DNA of 64,000 nt from Rothia nasisuis (lineage in GTDB: Bacteria > Actinomycetota > Actinomycetes > Actinomycetales > Micrococcaceae): NCBI RefSeq assembly GCF_928381405.1, contig NZ_CAKMSB010000003.1, positions 124,001-188,000 on the forward strand. The letters are read 5' to 3'. Position numbers and translations under genes: made by a program. The notes under the pieces are model-generated. The model was not told the DNA's origin, searched no databases, and saw only the letters and a list, made by a program, of their open reading frames with translations. Position 1 is the stretch's first letter. Every line of letters starts with the position of its first letter. Below, piece after piece: positions 16,442 to 24,676 of the stretch.

Positions 16442-16873
16442 CTAGTCAGCCTGCGAAGAGCTAGTTTTCCCTTGCTGCTCACCTGCGTTGGCCTGGTCAA
16501 TACGCTTGGCCAGGCGCTCCTTCTCTTCAGCCTCACGCCGCTTAGCCTCAGTTTCTCGGCGGGCCTTAGCCTCAGCGTAGAGTTTGGCAGAAGACCGATT
16601 AATGCCCGTACCCTCACCCAACGACTCGTCGTTAGGCTTCTCCACCAGAATTAGGGTGGCGCACATGACCAGAGTGACCACGAAAACGGCACCCGCAACA
16701 GTCAGGGCCAGCACAAAGTTAGGGGTGTTGTTGGTGCCGCCGGTCGCAAAAATAACAATGCCTAAAAAGGCGACCAGGGCCAGCACAACCGCAATAACCA
16801 GCGAGCCACGCACCTGGGCTTTAAATCCGCGCTGGGGTGAATCACTCTTCTGAGCCACGAAATTTTCCTCCAT
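16442..16873 (-). CDS. Small two-helix membrane protein with charged C-terminal tail
   Basis: A 143-residue protein when started at the ATG at 16873 (GGAGCG upstream). The longer frame to 16963 runs over the end of the next gene. Two hydrophobic helices (about residues 25-45 and 55-78) are followed by a hydrophilic, Arg/Lys/Glu-rich, probably helical tail (KARRETEAKRREAEEKERLA). I do not assign a function. It ends 9 bases past the converging DUF4188 stop and follows another membrane gene by 73 bp, so they may form an operon. Confidence 0.7.
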   Translation of the reverse strand: MEENFVAQKSDSPQRGFKAQVRGSLVIAVVLALVAFLGIVIFATGGTNNTPNFVLALTVAGAVFVVTLVMCATLILVEKPNDESLGEGTGINRSSAKLYAEAKARRETEAKRREAEEKERLAKRIDQANAGEQQGKTSSSQAD

Positions 16874-16946
16874 GAATATACGCTCCCACCAGTCTACGGG
16901 GTCTAGCCAAGTTTTACCGGGCCGCCACCATCTGGCTCCGCAGCAC

Positions 16947-17558
16947 CTAGCGACCGTGGGCAACCCCGCGCAAGGTCAAAGCCCCCACCACCAAAAAAAT
17001 ACCGGCCACCAGGGCACCACCACCGGCGGTTCCCATAATCGCCTTGTCACCAATCTCAGATACTACGGGCAGGGCCGCCGCCGAGAGCGTCACAATGGCT
17101 CCTTCTAGCTGCCAGTCCCGTGCCACTGGGTTACTAGCCTTAGTGCGCATACCGGCCAGTAGTTTGAGCACGCCAGTCAAACCCAGCACACAAGCAGCAA
17201 TCAGGGTCAGCCAGAACTCCCCACGCGGGGCAACAAAAGTTAGCACACCGCCAGCAGCCTGAACCAGGGCGATCGAGGTAAAGGCCTGGGCTGTGCTGGC
17301 GTCGCCTACCCGGCGTAGGGTTTGGGCAGTCAGGTACGACGCCCCCGCGTAGCCCAGCATGTAGAGCCCCAGCATGACGGTGATGACGCCCAGGTTCGGC
17401 TCCTGCCAAAAAACCGTGGTGAGACCAAAGGCCAGAAAGACCAGGGCATGCACCAGTGTAGGGCGAACCAGGGCACCCGCTAGCTGCGGGTCAAGAGAGC
17501 CAGAAGAGGGGGCGCTACCGCCCTCAGTTGCGTGTGTGTGCTGGGAATCAAAAGTCAC
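16947..17558 (-). CDS. Multi-pass membrane protein, HdeD/DUF308-like
   Basis: A 203-residue protein from a GTG start with about six hydrophobic segments after a short polar N-terminus (residues 1-30). The arrangement of three paired helices (ALVFLAFGLTTVFW, LGLYMLGYAGASYL, AALPVV...) resembles the short-membrane-protein DUF308 group. No catalytic motif is visible. It lies upstream of the small membrane protein at 16442 on the same strand. Function unknown. Confidence 0.65.
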   Translation of the reverse strand: MTFDSQHTHATEGGSAPSSGSLDPQLAGALVRPTLVHALVFLAFGLTTVFWQEPNLGVITVMLGLYMLGYAGASYLTAQTLRRVGDASTAQAFTSIALVQAAGGVLTFVAPRGEFWLTLIAACVLGLTGVLKLLAGMRTKASNPVARDWQLEGAIVTLSAAALPVVSEIGDKAIMGTAGGGALVAGIFLVVGALTLRGVAHGR

Positions 17559-17673
17559 CCCACCAGTTTAACGGTGCAAACTGGGAGCGTGCTCAGAGGT
17601 TACAAACGGGCAGAAAGGAACCCTGGCGCGATGGGCTGTAAGCGCCGCAGCCTCCACGCACAGAAACGACTTG

Positions 17674-19245
17674 TCAGCCACCCCACGCCGTCAGGACGCC
17701 GCGCAAAAGCGCCAGCCCAGCGCCAAGTTGACGGTCACCCACCCCGCCGAAGCCCACCACCAACCCGTAGAGGGGGGAGGCGCCCTGCATGGCTTGACCC
17801 ATGTGCGATCGTGACGACCAGTAGTTGCCCAGAGGCGCAACGAGCACACCGGTAGCTGCTGCCCGGGCAACCAGGGTCTCTTCGGTCAAGTCGTCTGCAG
17901 CGGGCAGGTGGAGCACTGCGTGCAGGCCTCCATCCATAGGCAGGGCCCTCACTCCATTCACATCGGCCAAAGCTTCGATAACCTGCTCCCGGCGCCCCCT
18001 GTATACACGGCGCATCCGGGCAGTGTGGCGTCGCACCCCGCCGGCAGCCAGAAAGGAGGTCATGGCATCCTGCACCAGCGTAGACACAGGGTTGCCCAGG
18101 TCAGAGCGCAATTCGAGCAGGTCTTCTCGGAGGTGGCTAGGTACCAGCAGATAACCCAGAGCAAGGCCAGGTGCCAGCATCTTGGCAAAGGATCCCAGAG
18201 TTATCACCCGGTCAGACCCCCACCGAGAGGGGTGCAGCTGCGCGCCTCCGGGCAAAGAAGGCCGATCAAGTGAGGCCAGGGCGGGCAGAGGGTCACCGGT
18301 GTAGCGTAGCTCTGAGTCATAGTCGTCCTCAACAATCAAGGCTCCGTGTTCACGGGCCCAGGCCAGCAGTTCGAGGCGGCGAGCCACCGGCATGGAGGCT
18401 CCCAGCGGGTACTGGTGGCTGGGAGCTACGAGGACGAGGTCAGGCTGCCGGTCACCACCGGGCAGGCAGGAAGGGTCAAGACCGTCAGCATCAACCGGTA
18501 TCGGTAGAATTTCATGCCCAAAGGTAAGGGGGATACGATGCAGGGAGGGGTAGCCGGGGTCTTCCACAGCGATGCGTAACGGCCGGTTGCGCACACGGCG
18601 GCGCAGGGCGGTGAGCACGAGGCGGAATCCATCGCGGGCACCGGCAGTCACGAGCAGGTCGTCCGGGTCACACAGTACCGAACGCACCAGACGTAGGTGT
18701 TCCACCAGCTGAGAGCGCAGTTGGGGCGACCCTGCGGCGGGGTAGCTGGTTCCGGGGCTAGCTGCCGCCGCACGCCAGGCTGACCGCCAGGTGGCCGATG
18801 CCAGCAAGGCCGTATTCGGGGAGCCGGGGCGCAAATCGAGCGGGGCCTGGGTGGTTTCAGCAGGAGTCGGCTGGCTAGTCACCAGGACACCCCGGCCCAC
18901 CTGGGCCTGCCGAGCAGGTAAAAGTTCGAGTGCGGCGGGTGATCTAGCCCCCGGGCTGCCGGGCGTCATCGCCCTAAAACTCAGGCTGTCAGCCACCCGG
19001 GTGCCACCCTTCCCGGTCACAAGGTAGCCCTCCCCCACCAGCTGCTCATAGGCAAAAACAACCGTTCCACGTGAAACGTTGAGCCGCTCACTCAGAGCCC
19101 GAGTCGATGGGAGCGAATCACCCGCCACCAAAAAACCACCCACAATGAGTGACCGTACCTGTTCAGCAAGCTGAGAGGGCAGTGATCCCGGGGCAGAACG
19201 CGATACACTCACCGGCAACTGGTCAAACCGAGAATACCCCGCCAT
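17674..19245 (-). CDS. pdxR: MocR-family regulator, candidate PdxR
   Basis: A 523-residue fusion of a GntR winged helix (PSTRALSERLNVSRGTVVFAY, residues about 38-60) with a fold-type I aminotransferase domain. The PLP-lysine region reads TLGSFAKMLAPGLALGYL and the cofactor Asp/Tyr region reads VEDDYDSELRY. GGAGGAGGG precedes the ATG. MocR proteins of this type activate pdxST when PLP is low. Here pdxS lies 2.4 kb away beyond a glycosidase gene rather than directly divergent. Boxes resembling PdxR sites occur in front of pdxS. Regulation of another pathway is the alternative. Confidence 0.7.
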   Translation of the reverse strand: MAGYSRFDQLPVSVSRSAPGSLPSQLAEQVRSLIVGGFLVAGDSLPSTRALSERLNVSRGTVVFAYEQLVGEGYLVTGKGGTRVADSLSFRAMTPGSPGARSPAALELLPARQAQVGRGVLVTSQPTPAETTQAPLDLRPGSPNTALLASATWRSAWRAAAASPGTSYPAAGSPQLRSQLVEHLRLVRSVLCDPDDLLVTAGARDGFRLVLTALRRRVRNRPLRIAVEDPGYPSLHRIPLTFGHEILPIPVDADGLDPSCLPGGDRQPDLVLVAPSHQYPLGASMPVARRLELLAWAREHGALIVEDDYDSELRYTGDPLPALASLDRPSLPGGAQLHPSRWGSDRVITLGSFAKMLAPGLALGYLLVPSHLREDLLELRSDLGNPVSTLVQDAMTSFLAAGGVRRHTARMRRVYRGRREQVIEALADVNGVRALPMDGGLHAVLHLPAADDLTEETLVARAAATGVLVAPLGNYWSSRSHMGQAMQGASPLYGLVVGFGGVGDRQLGAGLALLRGVLTAWGG

Positions 19246-19564
19246 TCATGCCCTCCTCCATAGATAGGGAATACCCATATAAACCTTCCACCGATACTAG
19301 CCCAAGCTCGGGCGTTTCTGTTGAGCACCGGCGTCCCTGCGCACTCAAAAGGCAGGCACCCGCCACCCCACGAGGGTAGCGGGCACCTGCCTCAAGAAAG
19401 CGAACTACCGGGGCTTTACACCCTAGCTCTAGCTTGCTACTTCTATTGAGAAGCTACTTTTAAAGGTTGATTCAAAATGGCCAGGCACCCCAGGCTGACA
19501 GCGAAGCCACTGGGCTACATTGAGCGCAAGCCTGGGAGCCCGGGGCTTTTGAATAAGCCTCTTC
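19246..19564. other. Gap between GH16 gene and MocR gene
   Basis: This 319-bp stretch holds the promoter side of the MocR gene (TTTATATGGG and GTATTCC runs near 19265-19290 on the minus strand, no clear consensus) and the GH16 terminator at 19351-19391. Nothing else was recognised. Confidence 0.5.
19351..19391 (-). terminator. Terminator for the GH16 gene
   Basis: On the minus strand GGCAGGTGCCCGC pairs with GCGGGTGCCTGCC apart from two internal mismatches, and TTTTGAG follows immediately. It lies about 170 bp after the GH16 stop. Confidence 0.65.
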
Positions 19565-21016
19565 TTAGCCCACGTATTCCCATACGCGCACATAGTCGAC
19601 CTCAATGGCACAGTCACGGGTAGACCCGGCAAGACCGCCCCAGTAGGCATTACCGGCCTGCATGCACAAGCGAATGTTGAACTTCTCGCCGCTCGGTAGG
19701 GCAGCCCGGTAACGAGGATCCTCTGACGAGACAAACAGATACTCGATTCCGTCAAAGAAGAACCTGATACCCGCCGGAGTTTTCTCAACAGCCCAGGTGT
19801 GGTACTCGGTGGCAAGGTTCTGACCGAGCACGGGAATCAGAGCGTTCTTCTTAGCCTTGTTACCCTGCTCCTGACCGTAGTGCACGGTGCCTTCAGAGCG
19901 GTTGGAGATATCAATCTTCTGCTTACCTGAGGCATAGCCGTAAGACTCGGAGATGTCGATTTCACCGAGGAAGGCGGTGTTATCAGGGCGCATCCAGATA
20001 CCTCCCCAGGCGCCAATATGTTCGGGCGTTGAGGCGGGTTGCTTGGCGCGGTACTCCAGGCGGAAGCTCTCGGCAGAGAACTTACCCACGGTATCGATGT
20101 ACCCGGTAGCCCAGTCACGCCGTTTACCGTCACCGTAGGTCACGGGAGCGGCGAGCTTCTTGAGCCAAATCTTGGTGGAGGAATCACCCATGGTCACAGC
20201 CTCCTTGAGGATGACGCCGGAGTCGAAACCAACGTAGGACTTGTCACGCACACGCCATTTGGTGCTGTCGAGAGCACCGCCGCTGAAGTCATCTTCGAAG
20301 ATGAGCCTGCCCCAGCCTGCCGCGGTGGTGCCCCCACGGTGCTCTCCCCAGTGATCAGACTTGGCTTTTTCAAGCCGAATCACGTGGGTGCTGGGCACAG
20401 CTCGACCAGCGTAGACGCTGGCACCGGTACCGATGCCCTGCGGGGTTGCGCTAAAGGGCACCTGGTTATCGTTGACGACCAGGCTTTCGGCGGCACCGCC
20501 GGCAACGATGACTTGGGCAACCAGTCGGGTTGCGCGCACGGAAAGAGCCAGTTCATAGGAGAAGGAGCTGGTAGGTGCAGTTGCCGCGAGCACCCGCTGC
20601 CCCAACAGGACGGTACGCCGATCCATCACTCGCTCGATATGCAGGGTCATGGCACCGGTGAAATCGATGGATAGCATCGCGGTGTAGTAGTCGCGGCTGT
20701 TCCCGGTGCGCCGTGCAATAACACGGGTGTATATGGTGCCAGCCGTGGGGCGCGCAGTGGTGTAGGTTGCCTCAACCAGGGCATCTGAGTGATTGGTGCC
20801 CAAGGGAGTAAAGGAGCGGGCATCAGTGAAGGCCTGGGTGAAAGGTGAGGTATACGCGATATCAGGGAGGCGGGTAAAACGCAGAATACCTGAGTTCTGG
20901 CCCTCACCATTGAGTACGACGCCGGTATTGGCGTGCGCTGTCTGTGTGGACAACGCGGTGGCAATGCCGGTTGCTGCGGTCAGCGACAGAAAGTTGCGAC
21001 GGGATACAGAAAGCAT
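19565..21016 (-). CDS. Tat-exported glycoside hydrolase family 16 protein
   Basis: A 483-residue secreted protein. The N-terminus MLSVSRRNFLSLTAATGIA carries a twin-arginine signal (SRRNFLS) ending near THAA/AHAN around residue 30. An N-terminal beta-rich domain (residues about 35-220) looks like a carbohydrate-binding or laminin-G-like module. The C-terminal half is a GH16 catalytic domain with FEDDFSGGALDSTKW at its start and the retaining active-site motif GEIDISE, where the two Glu residues act as nucleophile and acid/base. Beta-glucans or galactans are likely substrates. It is monocistronic, between pdxR and pdxS. The upstream region has an ATCGTATATG-like site (21036). Confidence 0.85.
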   Translation of the reverse strand: MLSVSRRNFLSLTAATGIATALSTQTAHANTGVVLNGEGQNSGILRFTRLPDIAYTSPFTQAFTDARSFTPLGTNHSDALVEATYTTARPTAGTIYTRVIARRTGNSRDYYTAMLSIDFTGAMTLHIERVMDRRTVLLGQRVLAATAPTSSFSYELALSVRATRLVAQVIVAGGAAESLVVNDNQVPFSATPQGIGTGASVYAGRAVPSTHVIRLEKAKSDHWGEHRGGTTAAGWGRLIFEDDFSGGALDSTKWRVRDKSYVGFDSGVILKEAVTMGDSSTKIWLKKLAAPVTYGDGKRRDWATGYIDTVGKFSAESFRLEYRAKQPASTPEHIGAWGGIWMRPDNTAFLGEIDISESYGYASGKQKIDISNRSEGTVHYGQEQGNKAKKNALIPVLGQNLATEYHTWAVEKTPAGIRFFFDGIEYLFVSSEDPRYRAALPSGEKFNIRLCMQAGNAYWGGLAGSTRDCAIEVDYVRVWEYVG

Positions 21017-21269
21017 AGTTTGGGGTCTCTTTCATATCGTATATGTGTGGAGTTGGAGTGCTCTTGGGGAGAGCTGGGGTAGTGAGAGATTCTTAGCGAA
21101 TCTCAATGGCGAGCCCTGGGGAGGGTTCAATTGACTCCTATGTGGAGTCTATGTGTTTTTGAGCTGCCCCTTTGCACTTCGATTGAAAACTTTATAGGAC
21201 TTTTGGGGGACAAAATAACGAAATAGGGGACAAGTCCGCAACTTTCTCCGTCAACCAAATCAATTGCAC

Positions 21270-21304
21270 TTGTCAGATGCTATCTGACAAATTTTTATTT
21301 TTTT
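21270..21304 (+). terminator. Orphan intrinsic terminator
   Basis: A 9-bp perfect stem (TTGTCAGAT with ATCTGACAA) with a 3-base loop is followed by ATTTTTATTTTTTTC. This is a textbook intrinsic terminator on the plus strand. No plus-strand gene is present upstream within the gap. Confidence 0.8.
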
Positions 21305-21631
21305 CGTAAAACTTTCGTAAAGAAGGGCTGAGTGCTCACTCCTGCCTCAAACAGCCCATTTTTCAAACTTTTGTCCCCACTTTGACCGGCAAAAATCAGG
21401 TTTTGGGAGGCACAGATGGTGGCAGGCCGCAACCCCCTGGCTTAGACCCAGTGAGAGCGGAGAAGGCAGTCGCAGTATCTACCGAGGCTAGGCCAAACAC
21501 GGGGTTCCCCGTAGAGATTAGGGTGTGGGGGCCACCCAAATCCCTCCCTGGCTTTGTCCACTCATTTGCGAGCATCGCAACACGCCCTGACGCTCTCAGC
21601 AGAAATCATTACCCCGTTTGAAGTAACAGTA

Positions 21632-21674
21632 TGGTCTAAAAAATTTATTAGAAACTGGCTCTATTCTTAGACCA
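21632..21674 (+). promoter_or_regulatory. pdxS promoter with inverted TGGTCTA boxes
   Basis: TGGTCTA (21632-21638) and its inverse TAGACCA (21668-21674) flank a -10-like TATTCT (21662-21667). No -35 consensus lies at the proper distance, which fits an activator-dependent promoter. The boxes share TGG(T)CTA with the PdxR motif described in Corynebacterium. Confidence 0.6.
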
Positions 21675-21697
21675 GCCGTGAAGGCACAGTAGAAAAC

Positions 21698-22609
21698 ATG
21701 ACCGAAACTAACACCACAGAAACCACCGGATCCCCCCTCGTCAAGCGCGGCCTGGCCGACATGCTCAAGGGCGGCGTCATCATGGACGTCGTCACTCCCG
21801 AACAGGCCAAAATCGCTGAGGACGCCGGGGCCGTGGCCGTCATGGCACTTGAGCGGGTGCCAGCTGACATCCGCGCCCAGGGCGGTGTGGCCCGCATGAG
21901 CGACCCTGACATGATTGGGGGAATCATTGACGCCGTCTCCATTCCCGTTATGGCCAAGGCTCGCATCGGCCACTTCGTTGAGGCCCAGATTCTTGAACAC
22001 CTCACGGTGGATTACATCGACGAATCCGAGGTACTTTCTCCCGCTGATTACGTCAATCACATCGACAAGCACACCTTTAAGGTGCCCTTTGTCTGCGGCG
22101 CTACCAACCTGGGTGAGGCCCTGCGCCGTATCACCGAGGGCGCTGCCATGATCCGCTCCAAGGGTGAGGCTGGCACCGGCGATGTCTCTGAGGCCACCAA
22201 GCATATTCGAACCATCAAGACCCAGATTGCCGAGCTGCAGGCCCTGCAGGCCACCGCCCCCGATTTGCTCTACGTTAAGGCCAAGGAACTTGCCGCCCCC
22301 TACGAGCTGGTGCGCGAGGTGGCTGAGACCGGCAAGCTGCCCGTCGTCCTTTTCACCGCCGGCGGCGTGGCGACCCCGGCGGATGCTGCCATGATGATGC
22401 AGTTGGGTGCGGACGGTGTCTTCGTTGGCTCTGGCATTTTCAAGTCGGGTAACCCCGAGGCCCGTGCCAGGGCTATCGTTAAGGCGACCGCCTTCTACAA
22501 TGACCCGGCTGCTGTTGCGGATGCCTCTCGCGGTTTGGGCGAGGCAATGGTGGGTATCAATGTGGCAGATTTGCCCGCCCCGCACCGCCTGGCGGAGCGT
22601 GGCTGGTAG
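21698..22609 (+). CDS. pdxS: Pyridoxal 5'-phosphate synthase subunit PdxS
   Basis: The 303-residue (beta/alpha)8 synthase subunit makes PLP from ribose 5-phosphate, glyceraldehyde 3-phosphate and ammonia supplied by PdxT. The catalytic lysines are Lys87 (VMAKARIGH) and Lys155 (IRSKGEAGT), and Asp30 (IMDVV) is present. These lie six positions after the Bacillus equivalents. The signature [20 protein letters not shown]-type phosphate loop is intact. Its promoter has candidate PdxR boxes, and a 23-base leader with a weak ribosome-binding site precedes the ATG. The partner pdxT follows after an unusual 303-bp spacer. Confidence 0.97.
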   Translation: MTETNTTETTGSPLVKRGLADMLKGGVIMDVVTPEQAKIAEDAGAVAVMALERVPADIRAQGGVARMSDPDMIGGIIDAVSIPVMAKARIGHFVEAQILEHLTVDYIDESEVLSPADYVNHIDKHTFKVPFVCGATNLGEALRRITEGAAMIRSKGEAGTGDVSEATKHIRTIKTQIAELQALQATAPDLLYVKAKELAAPYELVREVAETGKLPVVLFTAGGVATPADAAMMMQLGADGVFVGSGIFKSGNPEARARAIVKATAFYNDPAAVADASRGLGEAMVGINVADLPAPHRLAERGW

Positions 22610-22649
22610 TGAATTTTCCGAGCGAGCGAGGAAATAAAAATTCACTACC
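22605..22649 (+). other. Stem-loop overlapping the pdxS stop codon
   Basis: GGTAGTGAATTTT (22605-22617) pairs perfectly with AAAATTCACTACC (22637-22649) around a 19-base loop. The 5' arm contains the pdxS TAG stop. It could protect the upstream message or act as a partial terminator, although no T run follows the second arm. Confidence 0.6.
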
Positions 22650-22652
22650 AGC

Positions 22653-22891
22653 GCCGAGCATAGCGTAGCGGCGAGGCGAGGAGCGGGCGAGCGTAGCGAG
22701 CTCCTTCCGCCCCCAGGCGAATCAAAAAATCATTTTTACCGCCGAGCATAGCGTAGCGGCGAGGCGAAGACAGGGCGAGCGCAGCGAGCACCTCCTCGCC
22801 CCCCCAGGCGAATCAAAAAATCATTTTTACCGCCGAGCATAGCGTAGCGGCGAGGCGAGGAGCGGGCGAGCGCAGCGAGCGCCTCTTCACC
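22653..22891. repeat. Tandem ~88-91-bp repeat between pdxS and pdxT (2.7 copies)
   Basis: Two full units (22653-22740 and 22741-22831) and a partial third (22832-22891) share GCCGAGCATAGCGTAGCGGC, then GAGGCGA, a variant of GGGCGAGCGCAGCGAGC, a C-rich run, and AGGCGAATCAAAAAATCATT followed by TTTACC. The third unit stops at the pdxT ribosome-binding site. Each unit contains short inverted motifs (GCCG...CGGC, and AAAAAATCATTTTT). Nothing in it is coding. Confidence 0.85.
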
Positions 22892-22912
22892 TCATGAAAG
22901 GATGGGATTCTC

Positions 22913-23545
22913 ATGAATACACAGCGTGTGGGCGTCCTTGCCCTGCAGGGTGGGGTCGCCGAGCACGCCGCCCTGCTGGAGGAGCTGGGGGCGCAGGTGG
23001 TTTTGGTCAAGCGCCCTGAGCAGTTAGAAAATCTAGATGCCCTGGTGCTTCCCGGTGGGGAATCCACGACCATTGACCGGTTGACCAGGATATTTGGCCT
23101 ACGGCAGCCCCTGATTGAGGCTATTGCGGGTGGCCTGCCTACCCTGGGCACCTGCGCCGGGCTGATTCTTCTGGCCCGAGACATTGAGGACCCGGCAGCT
23201 GGCCAGCAGACCCTGGGCCTGCTTGATGTGACCGTTCGTCGCAACGCCTTTGGCTCCCAGGTGGATTCGGTTGAGACTGAGCTGACCTGGGGGGATGCCG
23301 GTACGGGCGGTGCTGGGCGTGAGACGAGTGCAGGCAGGCAGGTGCCGGTTAAGGCCGCCTTTATTCGTGCCCCTATTGTCACCCGGGTAGGGGCGGACGT
23401 CACCGTCCTGGCCCGTCACGCCGGGCAGGTTGTCGGGGTGCAGCAGGGCCACCTGCTGGGTGTCTCTTTTCACCCGGAGCTCACCGGCGACACCACCGTG
23501 CACCGAGCCCTGCTGGACCTGGCTAGCCGGGCGGGGGCGTCCTAG
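22913..23545 (+). CDS. pdxT: Pyridoxal 5'-phosphate synthase glutaminase subunit PdxT
   Basis: A 210-residue class I glutamine amidotransferase that hydrolyses glutamine and channels ammonia into PdxS. The catalytic Cys is in TLGTCAGLILLA, and the His/Glu pair is in GVSFHPELTGD. The N-terminal VGVLALQGGVAEH and LVLPGGEST motifs are diagnostic of PdxT. GAAAGGATGGG lies before the ATG. The stop overlaps the stop of the converging TPM gene by three bases, leaving no room for a dedicated terminator. Confidence 0.96.
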   Translation: MNTQRVGVLALQGGVAEHAALLEELGAQVVLVKRPEQLENLDALVLPGGESTTIDRLTRIFGLRQPLIEAIAGGLPTLGTCAGLILLARDIEDPAAGQQTLGLLDVTVRRNAFGSQVDSVETELTWGDAGTGGAGRETSAGRQVPVKAAFIRAPIVTRVGADVTVLARHAGQVVGVQQGHLLGVSFHPELTGDTTVHRALLDLASRAGAS

Positions 23546-24570
23546 AAGCGTCCGCCTCCCCCGCCGCCGCTAAAGCCCCCGCCGCCACCGAAGGAGGAGC
23601 CGCCCGAGAAGCCACCGAAGGAGGAGCCACCCCCTGACGCTCCCGAATTTTCTGGCACATGGTTGCTACCCGAGTAGAGGTGGGGCATGGTCGCATAGAG
23701 GGGCAACCAGGCGTTAAAGGTGGGGGCGTAGCGGGTGTAGGTGTCCTTGGTTTCCGTTTCCTGCTCGGCCAGCTCAGCCTCCCGCTGGTCGGGGTCGACC
23801 GGGGCGGTGCGGTTGGCGTAGCGGTATTTGATGTAGTCACGGCGCATATCGTCGGGAATGCTCAGGCCGGGGTTTTCTTCCTTGGCCCGGCGCATCTCGT
23901 CCTCGGCTGACCGCTTGACCTTGCGGTAGTCGCGGAGAACCCACCCAACAATAATGGCGGCAATGGCACCTAGAGTGCCCAGAACGACCCAGAGAATCAG
24001 GTTGCTATCGGCGCTCTCGCTTTCTGCCGCCGTGTAGACCTCGTCGATAGTAGCCTCAAGCCCGGCGGCGTAGTTGCCGTCGGTCAGGTAGGGGCCCAGG
24101 GTGTCGTTGGCGATGGTCTCCGCCTCGGAGTCGCTGATGTATTCACCCGCTCCGTCTGCTACAGCGATGAAGGTTTCGCGGCCCTGCATGTCAATGACCA
24201 GTACAGCGCCGTTGTCTTTACCCTGGTCGCCGACGCCCCAGGCCTTGCCCAGGTCGGTGGCGTAGTCGGGCAGGTCAGTTAGGCTCTGGTCGGTGGTGTA
24301 GATAGCGAAGCGGGCGCGGTCGGTGCCGCGGTTTTTCTGGTCGATGAGGTCGTTGAGGCTGTTCTCTTCGGCGTCGGTGAGCAGGTTAGCGTCGTCCCGA
24401 ATATTGCCGGAGGCCGGCGGGGCGGGCGCCTCTGCTGCTTGGGCTGGGGCAAAGGTGAGGGGTGCGAGGGTGAGGACGCCCGCCGCAACCAGCGCGGGCA
24501 GGGCAACGAACCTGCCAAGTGGTTTTCCGCTCCGGTTCTGGCGGCTTTGGGTATCGGCCTGGTGAGTCAC
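23542..24570 (-). CDS. TPM-domain secreted/membrane protein with glycine-rich tail
   Basis: A 342-residue protein from a GTG start with AAAGGA upstream. A signal peptide ends near APAQAAEA (about residue 46). The TPM (YgcG-type) domain follows from about residue 56 (IRDDANLLTDAEENSLNDLI). A transmembrane helix lies near residue 195 (LILWVVLGTLGAIAAIIVGW), then a charged cytosolic stretch, and the end is GGGFSGGGGGGRF. The family is linked to envelope maintenance or to photosystem repair in other phyla. The exact role is unknown here. Confidence 0.8.
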   Translation of the reverse strand: MTHQADTQSRQNRSGKPLGRFVALPALVAAGVLTLAPLTFAPAQAAEAPAPPASGNIRDDANLLTDAEENSLNDLIDQKNRGTDRARFAIYTTDQSLTDLPDYATDLGKAWGVGDQGKDNGAVLVIDMQGRETFIAVADGAGEYISDSEAETIANDTLGPYLTDGNYAAGLEATIDEVYTAAESESADSNLILWVVLGTLGAIAAIIVGWVLRDYRKVKRSAEDEMRRAKEENPGLSIPDDMRRDYIKYRYANRTAPVDPDQREAELAEQETETKDTYTRYAPTFNAWLPLYATMPHLYSGSNHVPENSGASGGGSSFGGFSGGSSFGGGGGFSGGGGGGRF

Positions 24571-24676
24571 GGTTGCGTCCTTTCTGGCGTCGGGTAGCAG
24601 GCGTCTTTACCTGCTCTCACCGCCAGCGTAGCAAGCCTGCTGATAAAAGGCCTCCCCCGGCAGAATGAGTTACGGC

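Larger units (their letters stand above)
21017..21697. other. 681-bp gene-poor region upstream of pdxS
   Basis: No credible gene is seen. From the left it holds the GH16 promoter zone with ATCGTATATG (21036-21045), an AT-rich stretch, a strong plus-strand terminator (21270-21304), a run of ordinary composition, and the pdxS promoter (21632-21674). The plus-strand terminator has no visible gene to terminate, so a small RNA upstream of it is possible. Confidence 0.6.

Noticed and set aside
22653-22891. CRISPR array
   Set aside because: Units are 88-91 bp and contiguous, with no unique spacers of uniform length and no cas genes.
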